Shown piece by piece: positions 9,801 to 21,060 of a DNA stretch of 64,000 nt. The first letter of the stretch is position 1; each line of letters begins with the position of its first letter. Made by a program: the position numbers and the translations under genes. Source of the stretch: Lepeophtheirus salmonis (Eukaryota; Arthropoda; Copepoda; Siphonostomatoida; Caligidae); assembly GCF_016086655.4 (NCBI RefSeq), contig NW_027294471.1, positions 1-64,000 of the forward strand, written 5' to 3'. The notes under the pieces are model-generated. The model was not told where the DNA came from and did not search any database. It saw nothing but the letters and a program-made list of their open reading frames with translations.

Positions 9801-12141
9801 TCTGAGGATTCAGACAATTGTCCTTCTGTACCTTTGCTCCAACAGAAGCAACCACCCTCATCTTCCTCCTCTTATTATCCCCCTCCTCCATCCAGATTGA
9901 GGTATACACAACTCAAATCTTCTTCATCCTCTGGAGGTGGAGGGAGCTTAGGAGGAACACCAGCACCCCATCACATCCCCCCTCCCTCTAGTAGAGTTAC
10001 ATCCCATAATATCTCCTCCTTTTCTCCCTTGACCTTTACCAGTCAAACCAGTTTTGAAAATGACCTTGACACTGATCTTTTCTCACCGCAACAATGTAAG
10101 TTGATGAATGTGCCGTATCCTTTATTTTCTTTTCTTTTTTTCCACAATTACGTGTGAAAGCTCCATAAATGTTCTGTACTACCAATTTTTAAGACATATT
10201 TTATTTACATATATATATAAGTGGTTTTTGAGAGTACATACGTAATGATACAGTGAGCTCTAAAGTTATCTAATGCATGATGATATGTTGTGAAGACTTA
10301 TTGTGCTCCCAATCCACCTTGTCAAGTTCTATTGTTATTTTCCCTCTTTATTTTTGTTGTTTTTGTTGCTTCTAATATAACAGGCCTAAGCTTTACTTCT
10401 TTTTACTCGTGAAACTGATCCTATAACCATATATTATTTATATGAACAAACGTATAATATTATCGTCGTTAATTTTTTTTAAATTAATTGTCTTAAAATG
10501 TTAAGGATAGCTACGTATTGCCTGACTTTCCGTTCACTACTATGCATATACATACATTAATCATTATTATTATCGATAATAATAATGATAAAATAAATCA
10601 ATTGGAATGGAGGAAATCCATCATTCTATCTCTCTCTTGTAAACAGGCTCTTCCATTCCATTTATTCTTTTGCATATTCGATTTTCTGATGAATTCGGCC
10701 AATCCGTGTTTATTTGTATAATGAAATGTGATTGCGACTTGCATGATGAATGCATTAATTTATAAGCATCAATTCTAAAAAATAAATAAAAAATTCCTAT
10801 TTATCAATGGCTTTTACTTCATAAATATACACTATGATAACGATGTTTCTTTTCTTTTGGTATCTTAGCAAAACTATTGGTAGATCCCTTGGCTTCCCCC
10901 CGAGGAGATGAGTTTCCTAGTAGTTCCAAGTTTGACGAAAAACAAAGGAAGAAATGGGACAAAGAGAACCGACAACGCCTCAAAGATGACGAAAGACGAA
11001 AATTGAAGGATGAGAAACGTCGACTTAAAGAAGAAAAGGAAAAGAGGGACTCAGAGGCCAAACAAAGAAAAAAGGAGGGAAAATCAAAATTGAAAGCCAA
11101 TTCCGTGCAAGCACAACCAACTCTTGATGACTTCAAAGCCGCTCCTGATAAGCCTGTTCCTGTCTTCCTCAACAAATGCATTACTTATATTGAAAAAGAA
11201 GGACTTGATGCTGAGGGGCTATATCGTGTTCCTGGGAATCGAGCTCATGTTGAACTTTTATTTCAAAAATTTGATGAAGGTAATTTGATGATTCATTGTC
11301 GGAGACACCATCTACATGTCAAAATGTTTCAATTATTTTTAGATCAAAACGTGGATATTAACACATTAGATATCGCAGTCAATGCCGTGGCTACGGCAGT
11401 AAAAGATTTCTTTTGTAAGCGGTTACCACCCATATTGGGTACTGAACAAATGAATGATTTGGATCGAATTTCTTGTAAGTGTATCCCCCCACTATGAGGG
11501 ATGTATTATGTCGATATGTGCAACTCCTCTTCATAATTATTATTAATATTAATCTTTACAGCAATCCAAGATCGTAGTATTAGGACCCTTGAATTATCGA
11601 AGCTGTTAAAGCGTCTTCCAAAGACCAACTTTTGTGTCCTTAAGTTTATATTTCAACATTTTGTCAGGTAATAATGCAGAAAGAGTTCTTATTGCAGGGG
11701 CGTCCGCAGAATTATATATATATATTTTTGGGGCTTGGTTTTTGGAATTTTTTCGGAAAAAAAAAAAGAAAAATCTTGAAAAAAAAAAATGAAAAAAAAA
11801 TTTAATCATTTATTAAAAAACCAAAAAACAAACAAATATTAAATTTTTAGTAAGAAGCAAAAGTTCTTTAATTTGGGGAAGGCTACAGCTCTTGTGTATG
11901 CTCCTGTATATTGGATTACTTACTAATATATTTTTATTACAGAGTGACTGAGTTGAGCAAGGATAATTGTATGGATAGTAAGAACCTGGCTATTTGTTGG
12001 TGGCCTACTCTGCTTCAGTACGAATTTGAAGACCTGGGCAAATTTGAAGCTGTTCGTCCCCATATGGAAGAAGTTGTTCAAACCCTGATTGATCAATTCA
12101 GATTTCTTTTTTGTGGGCAAGAGGAGGTCATGATGGTGTAG
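3143..12141 (+). CDS. RhoGAPp190: p190-type Rho GTPase-activating protein, 3' sixteen exons (5' partial)
   Basis: This gene encodes a cytoplasmic regulator that switches off Rho-family GTPases by stimulating GTP hydrolysis. Sixteen exons join in phase: 3143-3329, 3415-3527, 3611-3890, 3955-4078, 4194-4572, 4643-5118, 5179-5332, 5396-5661, 5762-6022, 6770-6967, 8658-9380, 9781-10095, 10869-11279, 11343-11474, 11562-11667 and 11943-12141. Every intron begins GT and ends AG. Domain order is FF, FF, pseudoGTPase 1, pseudoGTPase 2, disordered linker and RhoGAP, exactly that of p190A/p190B. The exons give about 1,440 residues ending at TAG 12139-12141. The first exon opens behind an acceptor AG in mid-codon, so the N-terminal GTPase-like domain and first FF domains lie left of the window. 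Vertebrate p190 proteins are about 1,500 residues, so the invertebrate linker is longer. Family assignment is very secure; exon ends come from splice consensus and phase, not transcript data. Confidence 0.95.
3839..5250 (+). CDS. RhoGAPp190: Tandem pseudoGTPase domains (pG1 and pG2) of the p190 RhoGAP
   Basis: pG1 begins at LLVLGIEGLANDLANHIR and continues through exon 3955-4078 (GDVSLPENAF, DFLPHG) and exon 4194-4572 (CFCTFSNADSFEYI, LPLVLVFAPD). pG2 starts in exon 4643-5118 with IIMCMLCGDP and continues with DKIRRRIEIIISSYHG, ELIHGFILVYSTNRKASL and the PILVYGIND strand; it ends in exon 5179-5332 with the FYTEFFQEVF helix. In vertebrate p190 these two Ras-like folds cannot bind nucleotide. 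Consistent with this, I see no classic GxxxxGK[ST] P-loop or NKxD motif. The order and the CGDP and KRKAS-type motifs match ARHGAP35 and ARHGAP5 closely. Confidence 0.9.
5251..10868 (+). CDS. RhoGAPp190: Disordered Ser/Pro-rich linker exons of the p190 RhoGAP
   Basis: Exons from late 5179-5332 through 9781-10095 encode a low-complexity linker. It holds a run of thirteen prolines after TTA in exon 5762-6022, RRRPPPPVKPRG in exon 8658-9380 (a likely SH3 ligand), Gly and Ser runs, and acidic stretches. Two tyrosine motifs recall the phosphotyrosine sites of vertebrate p190A that bind p120RasGAP: GGYAVPRDN and NEYAQPIS, both in exon 8658-9380. The DSDIYSHVDS string in exon 5396-5661 is another candidate. 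Function of these tyrosines here is inferred. Introns of about 750 and 1,690 bases flank exon 6770-6967, and intron 10096-10868 separates the linker from the GAP exons. Confidence 0.85.
6968..8657 (+). other. Long intron within the p190 linker region
   Basis: Donor GTATGATAT at 6968 and acceptor TTTCGCAG at 8650-8657 bound 1.7 kb of AT-rich DNA with poly-T, TATATA and TTATTA runs. No exon-like segment or recognisable transposase was seen. Confidence 0.8.
10869..12141 (+). CDS. RhoGAPp190: RhoGAP catalytic domain exons of the p190 RhoGAP
   Basis: Exon 10869-11279 first encodes a strongly basic and acidic helical stretch rich in Lys, Arg and Glu, as precedes the GAP domain in p190. The domain then starts at KPVPVFLNKCITYIE. 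The arginine finger is the Arg of EGLYRVPGN, codon 11225-11227. Exon 11343-11474 gives DINTLDIAVNAVATAVKDFF and the KRLPPIL loop. Exon 11562-11667 gives LELSKLLKRLPKTNF and FIFQHFVR. Exon 11943-12141 gives KNLAICWWPTL with the conserved Asn, then ends 40-odd residues later at VMMV. All catalytic landmarks are intact, so this should be an active GAP. Unlike vertebrate p190 there is no long proline-rich tail after the domain. Confidence 0.95.
11280..11342 (+). other. 63-base in-frame intron inside the RhoGAP domain
   Basis: The reading frame stays open across this stretch, but it begins GTAATT and ends TTATTTTTAG. Removing it restores the family sequence: FDE joins directly to DQNVDINTLD, matching the FDQDHN type of vertebrate p190, and phase is kept. 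Retention would insert 21 residues with several His and Arg after the arginine-finger helix. I treat it as a normal short intron; the length being a multiple of three without a stop makes retention translatable. Confidence 0.85.
11697..11911. mobile_element. MITE-like repeat in a p190 RhoGAP intron
   Basis: It begins CAGGGGCGTCCGCAGAATTA, continues with TATATATATA, GGGGCTTGGTTTTTGGAATT and A/T runs, and ends GGCTACAGCTCTTGTGTATG then CTCCTG. The outline is the same as the repeat at 27170-27488 in opposite orientation. It fills most of the 275-base intron between exons 11562-11667 and 11943-12141. Confidence 0.55.
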
Positions 12142-13140
12142 AGACTAGAGTCATTCCTCCCACATGAATACGCCATAATAACATTGATTTCCTAATTCAA
12201 ACATTATTAATAATGAATGCATAAAATATTCTTATATTTAAATAGAAATGTCTTACTTTGAACAAAAAAAAAACAAAAAAAATAAGTCAAGAGATGAGAT
12301 GATTTGTCGCCCTCGTTGTTGTCACATATTCACACTTACATTATATTTAAAATATCATTTAAATCACGCTCACAAAACCATCACAACCAACACCATCCTT
12401 CTCTTCTTCTTCCCATGTAATACAAAACACGAATCTCATGAAAATGATGATAATAATAATAATTATATTAATCAGAGCTACATACATTTTCTACCAAAAT
12501 TGACCCTGTTTTTTTCCTGATTTTTTGAATCAACTCTCAGAATCTTTATAATTGTCGGATTACTAATAATTATTTCATTAATTATCTCAAATTAAATATT
12601 ATGTGTATTTGTAATCATTGTATTATTCATTAATCACCTATCAAACAAACGCAAATGTTGATGAGATCCTTTTATTTTACAAGAAAAAATAATATTTTGT
12701 GCCAAATTTTTTTTTCTTTTCTTTTTTTGCACTTTTTAAGTAATATTATTATTAATAAGGCTTCCTTTGGTGGGAAGCTTTTGCCAGTCATTATCATTAT
12801 TATCTGTTTTACCGGTCTCATTACCAATACCAATACTACTACTACCATAATATACATTTATATATCTACATAATATATATTTTTTGATCGAGTTTATCAC
12901 AAGGGGGGAATCATAAATACTAACTAATATTCTGCTGCATGTTATCTCTCCCTCTTTCTATTCCTCTCAATATTATTTTTTTATTTATCTTATAAAAGTA
13001 GTGATTTAAAAAGGTATTATTATGATTATTATTTATTTATTTTTTTGTTTTGTTAATTTTTATTAGAAAAGTAAAAAGAAAAAAAATAGACATCAATTTG
13101 TCCCAAGTTATTTGGTTATTTTACAAACATCAAAGTTCCA
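12142..13140. other. 3' UTR and intergenic DNA after the p190 gene
   Basis: AT-rich sequence with ATA, TTA and poly-A runs. The first few hundred bases are probably 3' UTR. No coding or transposase similarity seen. Confidence 0.5.
12591..12596 (+). terminator. Possible polyadenylation signal of the p190 gene (ATTAAA)
   Basis: ATTAAA lies about 450 bases after the stop codon. I found no closer canonical AATAAA, but other variants could serve, so this is a weak call. Confidence 0.25.
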
Positions 13141-13149
13141 GTTAATAAT

Positions 13150-13700
13150 TAACAAAATTAATACTATAAATAGACGCGTGTGTGAGCTCCCTTAATGATT
13201 GATGTAGACGCCTTAGAGGTAATGATGGCTTCCAGGCTGCGGCGGAAAGCCTGACGCTCGCTGTAGACGCATTCAACTGGCATGGCGTCCCATTGCTACT
13301 GACAGTAGTTTTGAGTATCTCAGTGTTTGGGGGACAGACACTGCAGGCTGTAGGGGACGAAAATGCTAAAAAAAGACTAATTCAAATAAAATTCTTGCAA
13401 CGGAGGAGATGGGTTTCTTTCATTGCTGGTGTCAAAAAGTCGTCTTTCCACCCACTTTTTTTGATAGCTCTCAGGATAGTCTGGTGTGAAACTCCGAGAT
13501 CTCTTGCATGGACTTGAGGGGATTGGCCTTGGCAGTTTTCTTTAACTCCTCCTAACCAAGTTTGGCCTTTTTGAGGGAGCTCTTCCTCCTCTGTAACGTT
13601 TCGGACTTAGTGACGGTGTTCCTGGAGACGCCCAACTGGATAGAGTGTGCAAATGGAAATTCGTAGATCATGTTCAAGCGTCATTTTCTCGACTTTACCT
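13150..13700 (-). mobile_element. Internally deleted Tc1/mariner element
   Basis: Read on the - strand this begins with transposase N-terminal similarity (LKSM..., the HTH stretch after CTCAAGTCCATGCAAGAG) and then jumps to the C-terminal end, corresponding to the VCPPNTEILK and AFRRSLEAIIT-type motifs spread over different frames. The central D,D catalytic part is missing. The copy at 32830-33340 has the same structure and the same junction near GGAGATGGGTTTCTTTCATT. It is decayed by frameshifts and stops and cannot encode a working enzyme. Confidence 0.65.
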
Positions 13701-13739
13701 AAGCTAGAGAGCTCAGGTTTGTTTATTTTTGTAGCTAAT

Positions 13740-14810
13740 TGCTTATGCTTATATATCTCGAAATATGAATTAATTTATGTCGATCATCCATAATTAATTA
13801 TTGAGTTAGTAAGTGTTCATACTTCAGGAGGATTTTTCTCAAAATTACATATTTTGTACTCTTCGACATGTAACCTTTCATTTCTATCAACAAATTATTC
13901 TGATTAATCATTTGGGTGTCACGCCAATTGCACTACTTAAAATAGACATCGTCTTCGATGTATATGAAAGAGGACATAGGATCGAGCACACATAGTTTCA
14001 TAAATCTCAAATGAAGGTAATTAAACATGATTACCATTCTTCATGGATAGCGTAACTAAAATCAAAAATTTGAATACAATGTCTATAGTTGAATGAAATA
14101 TTTGGTTGTCTATTATATGATGTAATCAAATAAATTGGGATGAACTATTCTAGGATCTGGGTTGCTCATCATAAAAATATTTCAGGCTGTCGTCATATTT
14201 AAAGCCAAATGATTAAGTAAGGACTTCGAAATAAAGTGATGAATCTAAATTATAATTTAAATTAGATTATTAAACTGTCATATATTAATGAGCATAGAGT
14301 TTAAGCTTCCAAGTTGATGAGTAAATAAAATTAGGAAATATTATTCGATTATTTGAGTCTGAAAATGTTTTGATGGAGTAATCTTTTTTTATACCTTCAA
14401 ATAATCATAGACGAGCTCTCATGATTTCATCGACAAGGAGAAAGTTGGGGGTCATAACTGAACATGAGTGAAATATGTATATGTATTTTAGCTTCTTTTT
14501 AAAATTCCATCTAATAGAGTTGATTTTTGGACCATTTCAATGTTGTCCGTTTTTTTTATGAAGTAAAATAAATTATTCTCCTTATCTTCTGAATCAGCTT
14601 ATGTTAGTTTCAGAGATACCGACGGGCGAAGTAGATATATCTTCAGGGAGGGATTGGATCTCAAACTCCCTAAATCTATTTATTTAAATATGATAGAGGA
14701 AATTCAATATCACATCTTCCAAATTTCATTAGTAATTGGCCAATGGGTAAAATATTATTATGATGGAAGTGGAACACTTTAGTTAGTGACATAGCCACAG
14801 TTGACCCTGA
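13740..14810. other. AT-rich intergenic stretch, nothing recognised
   Basis: No splice-bounded exon, RNA gene or transposase similarity seen. One short open stretch near 13813-13995 has no recognisable features. Confidence 0.4.
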
Positions 14811-14814
14811 TGCC

Positions 14815-15140
14815 AAGGTACATATCTTATTATTTACCCATTTTAACACAAAATATTGAAGTCCATGACAGGTCCTGGGTAAATTAGTAAACAAGTTTAT
14901 TTATTGGAACACAAACAACATGTTTTAGTCATTGTATCCACCCTAAGAATTGATGGTGAACTCTAGGTTGTGGTGGAATCTGCTGCGGACCCTCTTTATG
15001 TACCCGGCGCTCATGGAGGACCAGACCTTGTTCATTGAGGTCTTTAGGGTGCGGTTGCTGTTGTGACGTCCCCTGTACGACTTGGGCTACACGTGAGCCT
15101 AGATGGAATAGTCTAAGGGGTGGAGGTCTTTTTTGCACAC
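14815..15140 (-). mobile_element. Truncated Tc1/mariner fragment (3' end)
   Basis: The segment from TTATTTACCCATTTTAACAC through ACATGTTTTAGTCATTGTAT and the following 200 bases closely parallels 20010-20320, the 3' end of the larger - strand copy at 19985-21060. Only the C-terminal part of the transposase and the flank are present; frames are broken. Confidence 0.6.
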
Positions 15141-16600
15141 TCCACGCATACTTTTCTCTGATGTTCTATCAGCACACTGCGTAAAATTGGTATATCTATT
15201 TCCTACCCATGAGGTTCTTTTTAGTTTTTGTAACGTTCTGAAGACTTTAATCCGCTATCAATAGCTCTGAAAGATTACTCAATAGGTCGCAAACGCTTGA
15301 AAAAGTTATTTTAAAAAGGTCATAGAAATACTTAAAAGGGTCGAACTTTTCTAAAAAAAAAGGTACACTAAAAATTAAATTATATATTTTTTTTCCAAAA
15401 AAAAAAAAAAAGTCATTCGACAAAATATTTATTAAAAAAGGCTGCTTGAGAAAATAAAATTTACATCTTTTTTGTAGAAAAAGGTCATTGAAAAATAAGA
15501 AAGGGCCTCGAAGTTTAGTTTCTAATGGTAGCAGCGGAGGCTCTGTAGGTAACAAATCCGAAAGGCGTTGTGTGTACCGGCTGCTATTCTTTGACGAGGC
15601 GTACCTGCAAAGTTGTTCCGAACAAGAGGATTGATTGAGATATTGCAAATATCGTATTGGTCAATTGATGGAGAATATTATGCCTATATAAAGTTTTAAT
15701 ACGTCATATTCTAATACAAATTTAATTTTTGATGGTAATCTAATTCAGAAACACCTTGTATATTCGTAAAAATGACTTAGTATGGAATTGATATTCAATC
15801 AAGCGCTGTCCACTAATTATATCCACGCACTCTTTGTTAACTAAGGTTATTTCTACTTTATGAATAAACAAAAAGTTAATCATTGGTATTATACTTACAA
15901 TCTGCATAACTGCCCAGTAATTTTCCCTTTAACTATTTTGCCTCAGGACCTTTCGTCTTAGAGTTATTTTGCCTCAAGGATATTTTGCCTTAATATATAA
16001 ATAAATTAGGTTTATACGTCGTTATTATTTATTTTTGGTTGAAATTATTGTTTTTTTTTTATTTTTTTATTGAGGTTTTCATTTTATATGCACAAATTAC
16101 ATAATAAATAAATTAAGGAGGAAGTATAACCCAAAAAGATCACATAAATAAATATTTTCGTTTATAATTATAATTATTTCTCTCTCAAAAAAAAACCTAA
16201 CTAATAATTATACACATATTACTGATAAAAAACAACTAAATAAAATCTTTCAACATACATAATTGAGAACATACATACAAGTATATAACAAAAACCAAAA
16301 CAGGAGCAAATAAGAATAAAAGATAAGAAGCAACCCACCATTAAAAATACAAATATACTCCATAGTAAGACTATTTCTTTTTAAAAGCTTTGTAATATCT
16401 TACTTTAAAGAGTCTAAATACTTTGCAAACATCGAAGGGGGATACCAAATAACATCACTTCCATATTTCCATTCAGATCCAGAGGTGTTTGGAACTAAAG
16501 GACTTTAGGCAAAGAGTGGACAATGAAGACAAAAAAGGTTGGGTTTAGTAGTTCTCAATTCTGATTGGCTTAATTTATGAAGCTGCTACATGTTCCTTCA
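15141..16600. other. Intergenic stretch, nothing recognised
   Basis: It contains A/T runs and a 133-codon open stretch on the - strand (15247-15648) with phenylalanine runs from poly-T, which I do not regard as a gene. Confidence 0.4.
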
Positions 16601-16679
16601 GCCGGTGGGGGGAGTAAAGGAGTGAGTCTCCCCCTAGTGAAACGAGACGAATAAGGGCGACTATGTTAGAGACATTGCC

Positions 16680-17115
16680 TTCCTTGTTTTTAGATCAATT
16701 TGTTTATCCCAATCCCGGCGTGAAGTGGACTCACTGTGTGACACACAGGGTGGTGTCTAAGAAAATGAGCCCTGAGCTACATGACGGCTTAAATGACAAC
16801 ATCAAAGTGAGTTGAAATTACGAACAGAAGTAACCAATTTTCTGACCGAGCATAAATGCTCCTATGCTACTGTATTCCAGGATACATACTGGCTGTGCTA
16901 CCTGGCAGATGTATTTAGCAGACTGAACGAACTGAGTACATTTCTACAGGGTAAGTACACCAGGATTTAAAACCTCCATGACAGGGTGAAAATCCTGCTG
17001 AAGAAAGCAGAGCTGGTGAGATGAGTTTTTGCGCAGGGAAATTTCAGCTGCTTTCCTCATTTTGATGATTTTCTCTCTAGTGTGGATGCAAAAAAGCTCC
17101 CGTCAAGTCAATAAT
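16680..17115 (+). pseudogene. Relic of a hAT transposase (ZBED5/FAM200-like)
   Basis: A decayed coding stretch reads, across frames, TYWLCYLADVFSRLNELSTF then LQGKYTRI, DRVKILLKKAEL, FAQGNFSCFPHFDDF. This order matches the region of ZBED5/FAM200/SCAND3-type hAT proteins with the motifs LADIF..LN, LQG and GNFECFP...DF. Upstream, 16690-16850 carries weaker remains (KKMSPEL-like). Stops interrupt it, so it is a fossil. Family assignment is from motif memory and could be checked by a translated search. Confidence 0.55.
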
Positions 17116-17219
17116 AGTAGGGCATTTGACCAATTTGATTAAATACTTCCATTCTTACTTTCTTGACATAGAGAAGAAATATGCAAACCTGAATTGGGTC
17201 GGACACCCATAAACAAGTG

Positions 17220-17945
17220 ATATACTATAAATTACTCATATATTTTTTTTAAATTTGTTAACTTCTAATCAATCATAAGCATTACTATAGTTCAGTTTTC
17301 TTTTATCAGTCTATATAAATCATAAAATAAGTTTAAGATATCATAACTTAAGTAAAATTACCAAATTTCCGGAGAAAAGTAACCTAACTTGGAGATCCCA
17401 CCCTGGAAGCTATGATAAAAAATCCAACACAATTTTTGGCATAGTGATATCCCTATTTATGTAAAAGATGTTCCCAAAGTTTCATATTGATAAGAGTTGA
17501 GTATTTTTTGTTATTATTGATCAAGTACTTGCTAGTGTATTTCACTTTTTTTTTAAAATCAATATTGAGATCATAAGAAATTTAAATATTCTAATTTTGA
17601 CTTTATTTTTGGAATTGTCACAATTGATTAATTACCAAATTTCAAGAAATTATCTCTTCTGGATAAAAAAATAAATAAGATAGATTGTAAAAAAAATTAA
17701 AGGGACGTTGAAAATTTTGGTCTGAGACGAGTATCTATACCTCAGAAACGACTCTGAATTATGCACTAAAATTTGTTACACTTAATTTACTTATGAATTT
17801 GAGGTTGTGTGCCAAAATCATCCAAATCTGACAGGGTTGGTTGTCATTTTTTATTTATTTTCGTTGATTTGACATGGAATTCATTTGTCTTCAATTTTAT
17901 TATGACCTTTAAGATGATTAAGCTCAAAAGTTTAAAAATCGACAG
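17220..17945. other. AT-rich intergenic stretch, nothing recognised
   Basis: No gene, RNA or transposase similarity seen. Confidence 0.4.
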
Positions 17946-17949
17946 TTGA

Positions 17950-18470
17950 TTAAGGGCGTCAGCAAGATTATATACATATATATATTGTTTTGCTTGGTTT
18001 TTTAGAATTTCTTGAAAATAAAAATCAAAAAATTTCAAAAATCCATAGCTATCTACAAAACTTTAAAATATTATATTTTTTGGAAAACATTTCAAAAATG
18101 CTCAGCTGTTCACAAAAATTAATTTAAAAAAAAAAAATTCAAATATCACATTTTTTCGTAAAAAAAATAAATATTAAATTCTTAGGAAAAAAACTCCAAA
18201 AATCCATAGCTATTCATAAAAATTTAAATTTTTTGAAAAAAAAATTCAAATTTTAAATATTTTACTCTATTGCATAAATTTACACGAATGGCTTTTTTTA
18301 AGAAAATAAATCTTTGAAATAATTTTTTTATGTCTATTTTCGCGTAAAAATGTTTATCCTCACCAAAAAAAATATATTAAAAAGAAAAAAAAATCCTTTT
18401 TTTTTTTTTTTTTTTTTTGAGGAGGGGGCTATATCCCCTTCAGCCCATCCATTATGGACATCCCTGGTGA
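17950..18470. mobile_element. MITE-like AT-rich repeat, long copy
   Basis: It starts AAGGGCGTCAGCAAGATTATATACA, with TGCTTGGTTTTTTAGAATTTC, repeats AAAAATCCATAGCTAT phrases internally, has a 23-base poly-T (about 18396-18418) and ends GGGGGCTATATCCCCTTCAG, CCCATCC, GGACATCCCTGG. The ends are inverted versions of each other in the same way as the 11697 and 27170 copies. Confidence 0.5.
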
Positions 18471-18479
18471 TATGCTGTC

Positions 18480-19980
18480 TCTTAGGAACCAGGGCTACAT
18501 TATTTATTTTATTTTAATTCAGGTGGGGTTATTTTTTAGAATTTTTTTCCCCTAGAAATGAACATTGATTTGAAAAATAAATCAATCCGTTAAGGGATTA
18601 AAATTCCATCTGGAGTGCAATTTTGAAACAGTTTAAAGTACATATTATTGACAAAATGTGTTATTTTTAGAACAATTGACCACCGATCTTCAGCCGGAAG
18701 ACTATATTATTCCAAATCCCTATTGATAACACATGACGGACTTTTATTATTGAGTTCCATTTTTAGTAATATCTTACCAATTAGTTTTTATTAACATGAA
18801 GTGGTTTTGCATTCTGCTGCAACCAGTTGACATTCAATATTTGACCTTACATTTATGTGAATCCTAATTGAATAATAAAAAATTATGAACCTGCAAAATT
18901 GAGAATAGTTATAAAACCATAATTTAGGTATACATATATTTTATGAATTTTAATCTGATCTTTTAATTATATTGACTTAAATTTGTTATGTTGTCTTATT
19001 GATAATAGTCCTACTCATAAATATAAAAAAAGATACGTAACTCAATCCAACTCTGAATTCTGAGGCCTTAAAGATGATATATCGTAAGCCAAAGTAATGA
19101 TAGCCAAGTATTATACATAATTGAAAAGTTATCTGTCAGCAAAAAAAGAATTGTGGTCATATTTATTTTTGATTTATCTTATGAAAAAAAAGTTAGCTTA
19201 GTTTTTCACCTTAAATTTTTCAAGGTTATTACCTTTTTATTTTTATAAGTTTTAACTATGTATATATAATAACAATCATAAATCTTTAAAAAAATGTGAA
19301 GTGTTAAAGTTATTGAATTAGTAGTAATGTTGTTATAAATGAAATCATAACTTCATTTTATAATGAAAAAAAGAAAATAATGTTATACAGTAAAATAGAA
19401 CAAATTTACCCAAAATACCGTATAATAAAGTTATTATTTTTATAAATCCCAACATTACTCCTAATTCCATGATTTTATCACTCTACATAAATATTAAAAA
19501 AATATTTATATATTTAACTTGCCTGGGCTGCTTAGCAATTTACCTACACAACTTGTGGGCCATGTTGTATTATAGCATATTAGAAAGGTTCGATTCTGGC
19601 ATGTTTCTACATCATTCAATAGTTTTTTCGTATGACTATAATAATAATTGCAATGAAATTGAATACGATAATATTCTCGTTCAATGAAATTACTCATAAT
19701 CATATTGCTTACAATGATGTTGCTTCACGATGATATTACCCACTACGATTTTGTCTGACAATAATAATGTACACAACGATATTACCCTTACTATTTTTTC
19801 CGAAATCTTTTTACCAAAATCATTTTAGTAGACACCAAAATATGGATATCATTTAGTAAAAAAAGGCCACTGTAGAAAAGTTCTTTTTTATCCTTTTTAA
19901 AAAAAAAGGATTCATTTTTTTAATAAACTAAAATTATGAAAAGCAAATAAAATGAGGCCCTCTCTCATTTGTCCGTTGTC
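18480..19980. other. AT-rich intergenic stretch, nothing recognised
   Basis: No exon or transposase similarity was found. A GGTTCGATTC string near 19586 resembles a tRNA B box but no tRNA fold surrounds it. Confidence 0.4.
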
Positions 19981-19984
19981 AAGA

Positions 19985-21060
19985 CATGACCAAAATACCG
20001 GGTCAACCATTATTATTTACCCATTTTAACACACTAAATATAGATGTCAATTGGTGGATCCTGGTTGAATTAGGAAACTAGTTTATTAACTATAAATTAT
20101 TAATTGAAATCCAAACAACATGTTTTAGTCATTGTATCCACCCTAAGAATTGATGGTGAGCTCCAGGTGGTGATGCAAGCTTTTGCAGACGCTCTGGATG
20201 TACTTGGAACTCATGGAGGCCGAGGCTTAATTGACAGAGGTCTTCCGGACGCAGGTGCTGTTGTGGCGTCTCCTATAGGCATTGAACTCCACATGCATCT
20301 AAATGGAATAGTCTAGGGGTTTGTGGTCTAGGCTCTGTAGTAGCCAGAATTTATTTGCTCAAAAGGGAATGTTGGTCTGGAGACACTCTTGGGTTTTCTT
20401 TCCGGTGTGGACAGGTGCTCCATCTTGTTAGAACACCCAATTTGATCCATAGGAGAACTTTGGTGTGCAGAATTTTGATGTACTCATCAACCTTCAGCAT
20501 GTATCCTAAAGTGAACCATACGGGATTCATGGGCCTCCCGTTGGATACAACTTGGCATAACATCATCACTGAAGCAGGGTGTTTGGTGGTGGAGACACAT
20601 AGGTGCTCCTCTACTACATCCCCAAATGGCATTCCTCTGTTGAGTCAACAGTAGAGGTCTTCTCGTGAGAAACAACTTATTTATGCTGTTCTGTTAACTG
20701 ACGATGGTGAATACACAGAAGAGACTTTCCTCTTTGCCTTTTTTTAGAGCCTTGACACTGCTGATGGGGATTTGTTCATCTTTCTGTTTGTTTCAGCAAT
20801 TGTGGAATTTGGCTTTGTCTTGAAGGCATACTTCAAGTAGTTGATGGACTGCTTATGGAGAGTGTTTGAGGTCTGCCCAGACCTTTTATCGCATGAGGGC
20901 ATTATAAATTGTCTTCCTTGCATCCCTAGTCTACTCCCAGATGGCTTGCCAGGATAATCACGCGGAGGAGCACTGGGATCTCAATCCTTTTCTTGTAGTG
21001 TGTGCTCATGGTGGCGACTAGGGTAATGTTTTTCTTGGCAATTGATTGACAGCTAATTAT
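19985..21060 (-). mobile_element. Tc1/mariner element with decayed transposase
   Basis: On the - strand a transposase reads from an ATG at 21009 (MSTHYKKRIEI, then LLR) to the C-terminus near 20120. The best-preserved part (20351-20632) shows HPASVMMLCQVVSNGRPMNP then PVWFTLGYMLKVDEYIKIL and KVLLWIK. This is the stretch between the first and second catalytic aspartates in this transposase group. Stops and frameshifts interrupt it. The segment 19990-20320 is repeated at 14815-15140. Inverted-repeat ends could not be fixed. Confidence 0.75.

Noticed and set aside
10819..11181. 120-codon - strand frame opposite the RhoGAP exon
   Set aside because: Shadow of the Lys/Glu-rich coding region on the + strand.
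11743..11800. Poly-A tracts considered as retrocopy tails
   Set aside because: They lie inside the MITE-like repeat and not at the end of any coding copy.
15247..15648. 133-codon open frame on the - strand
   Set aside because: Its length comes from poly-T/poly-A tracts (phenylalanine runs); no domain, start context or splice support.
19586..19595. GGTTCGATTC resembling a tRNA B box
   Set aside because: Flanks do not form acceptor or anticodon stems; no SINE copies noticed.
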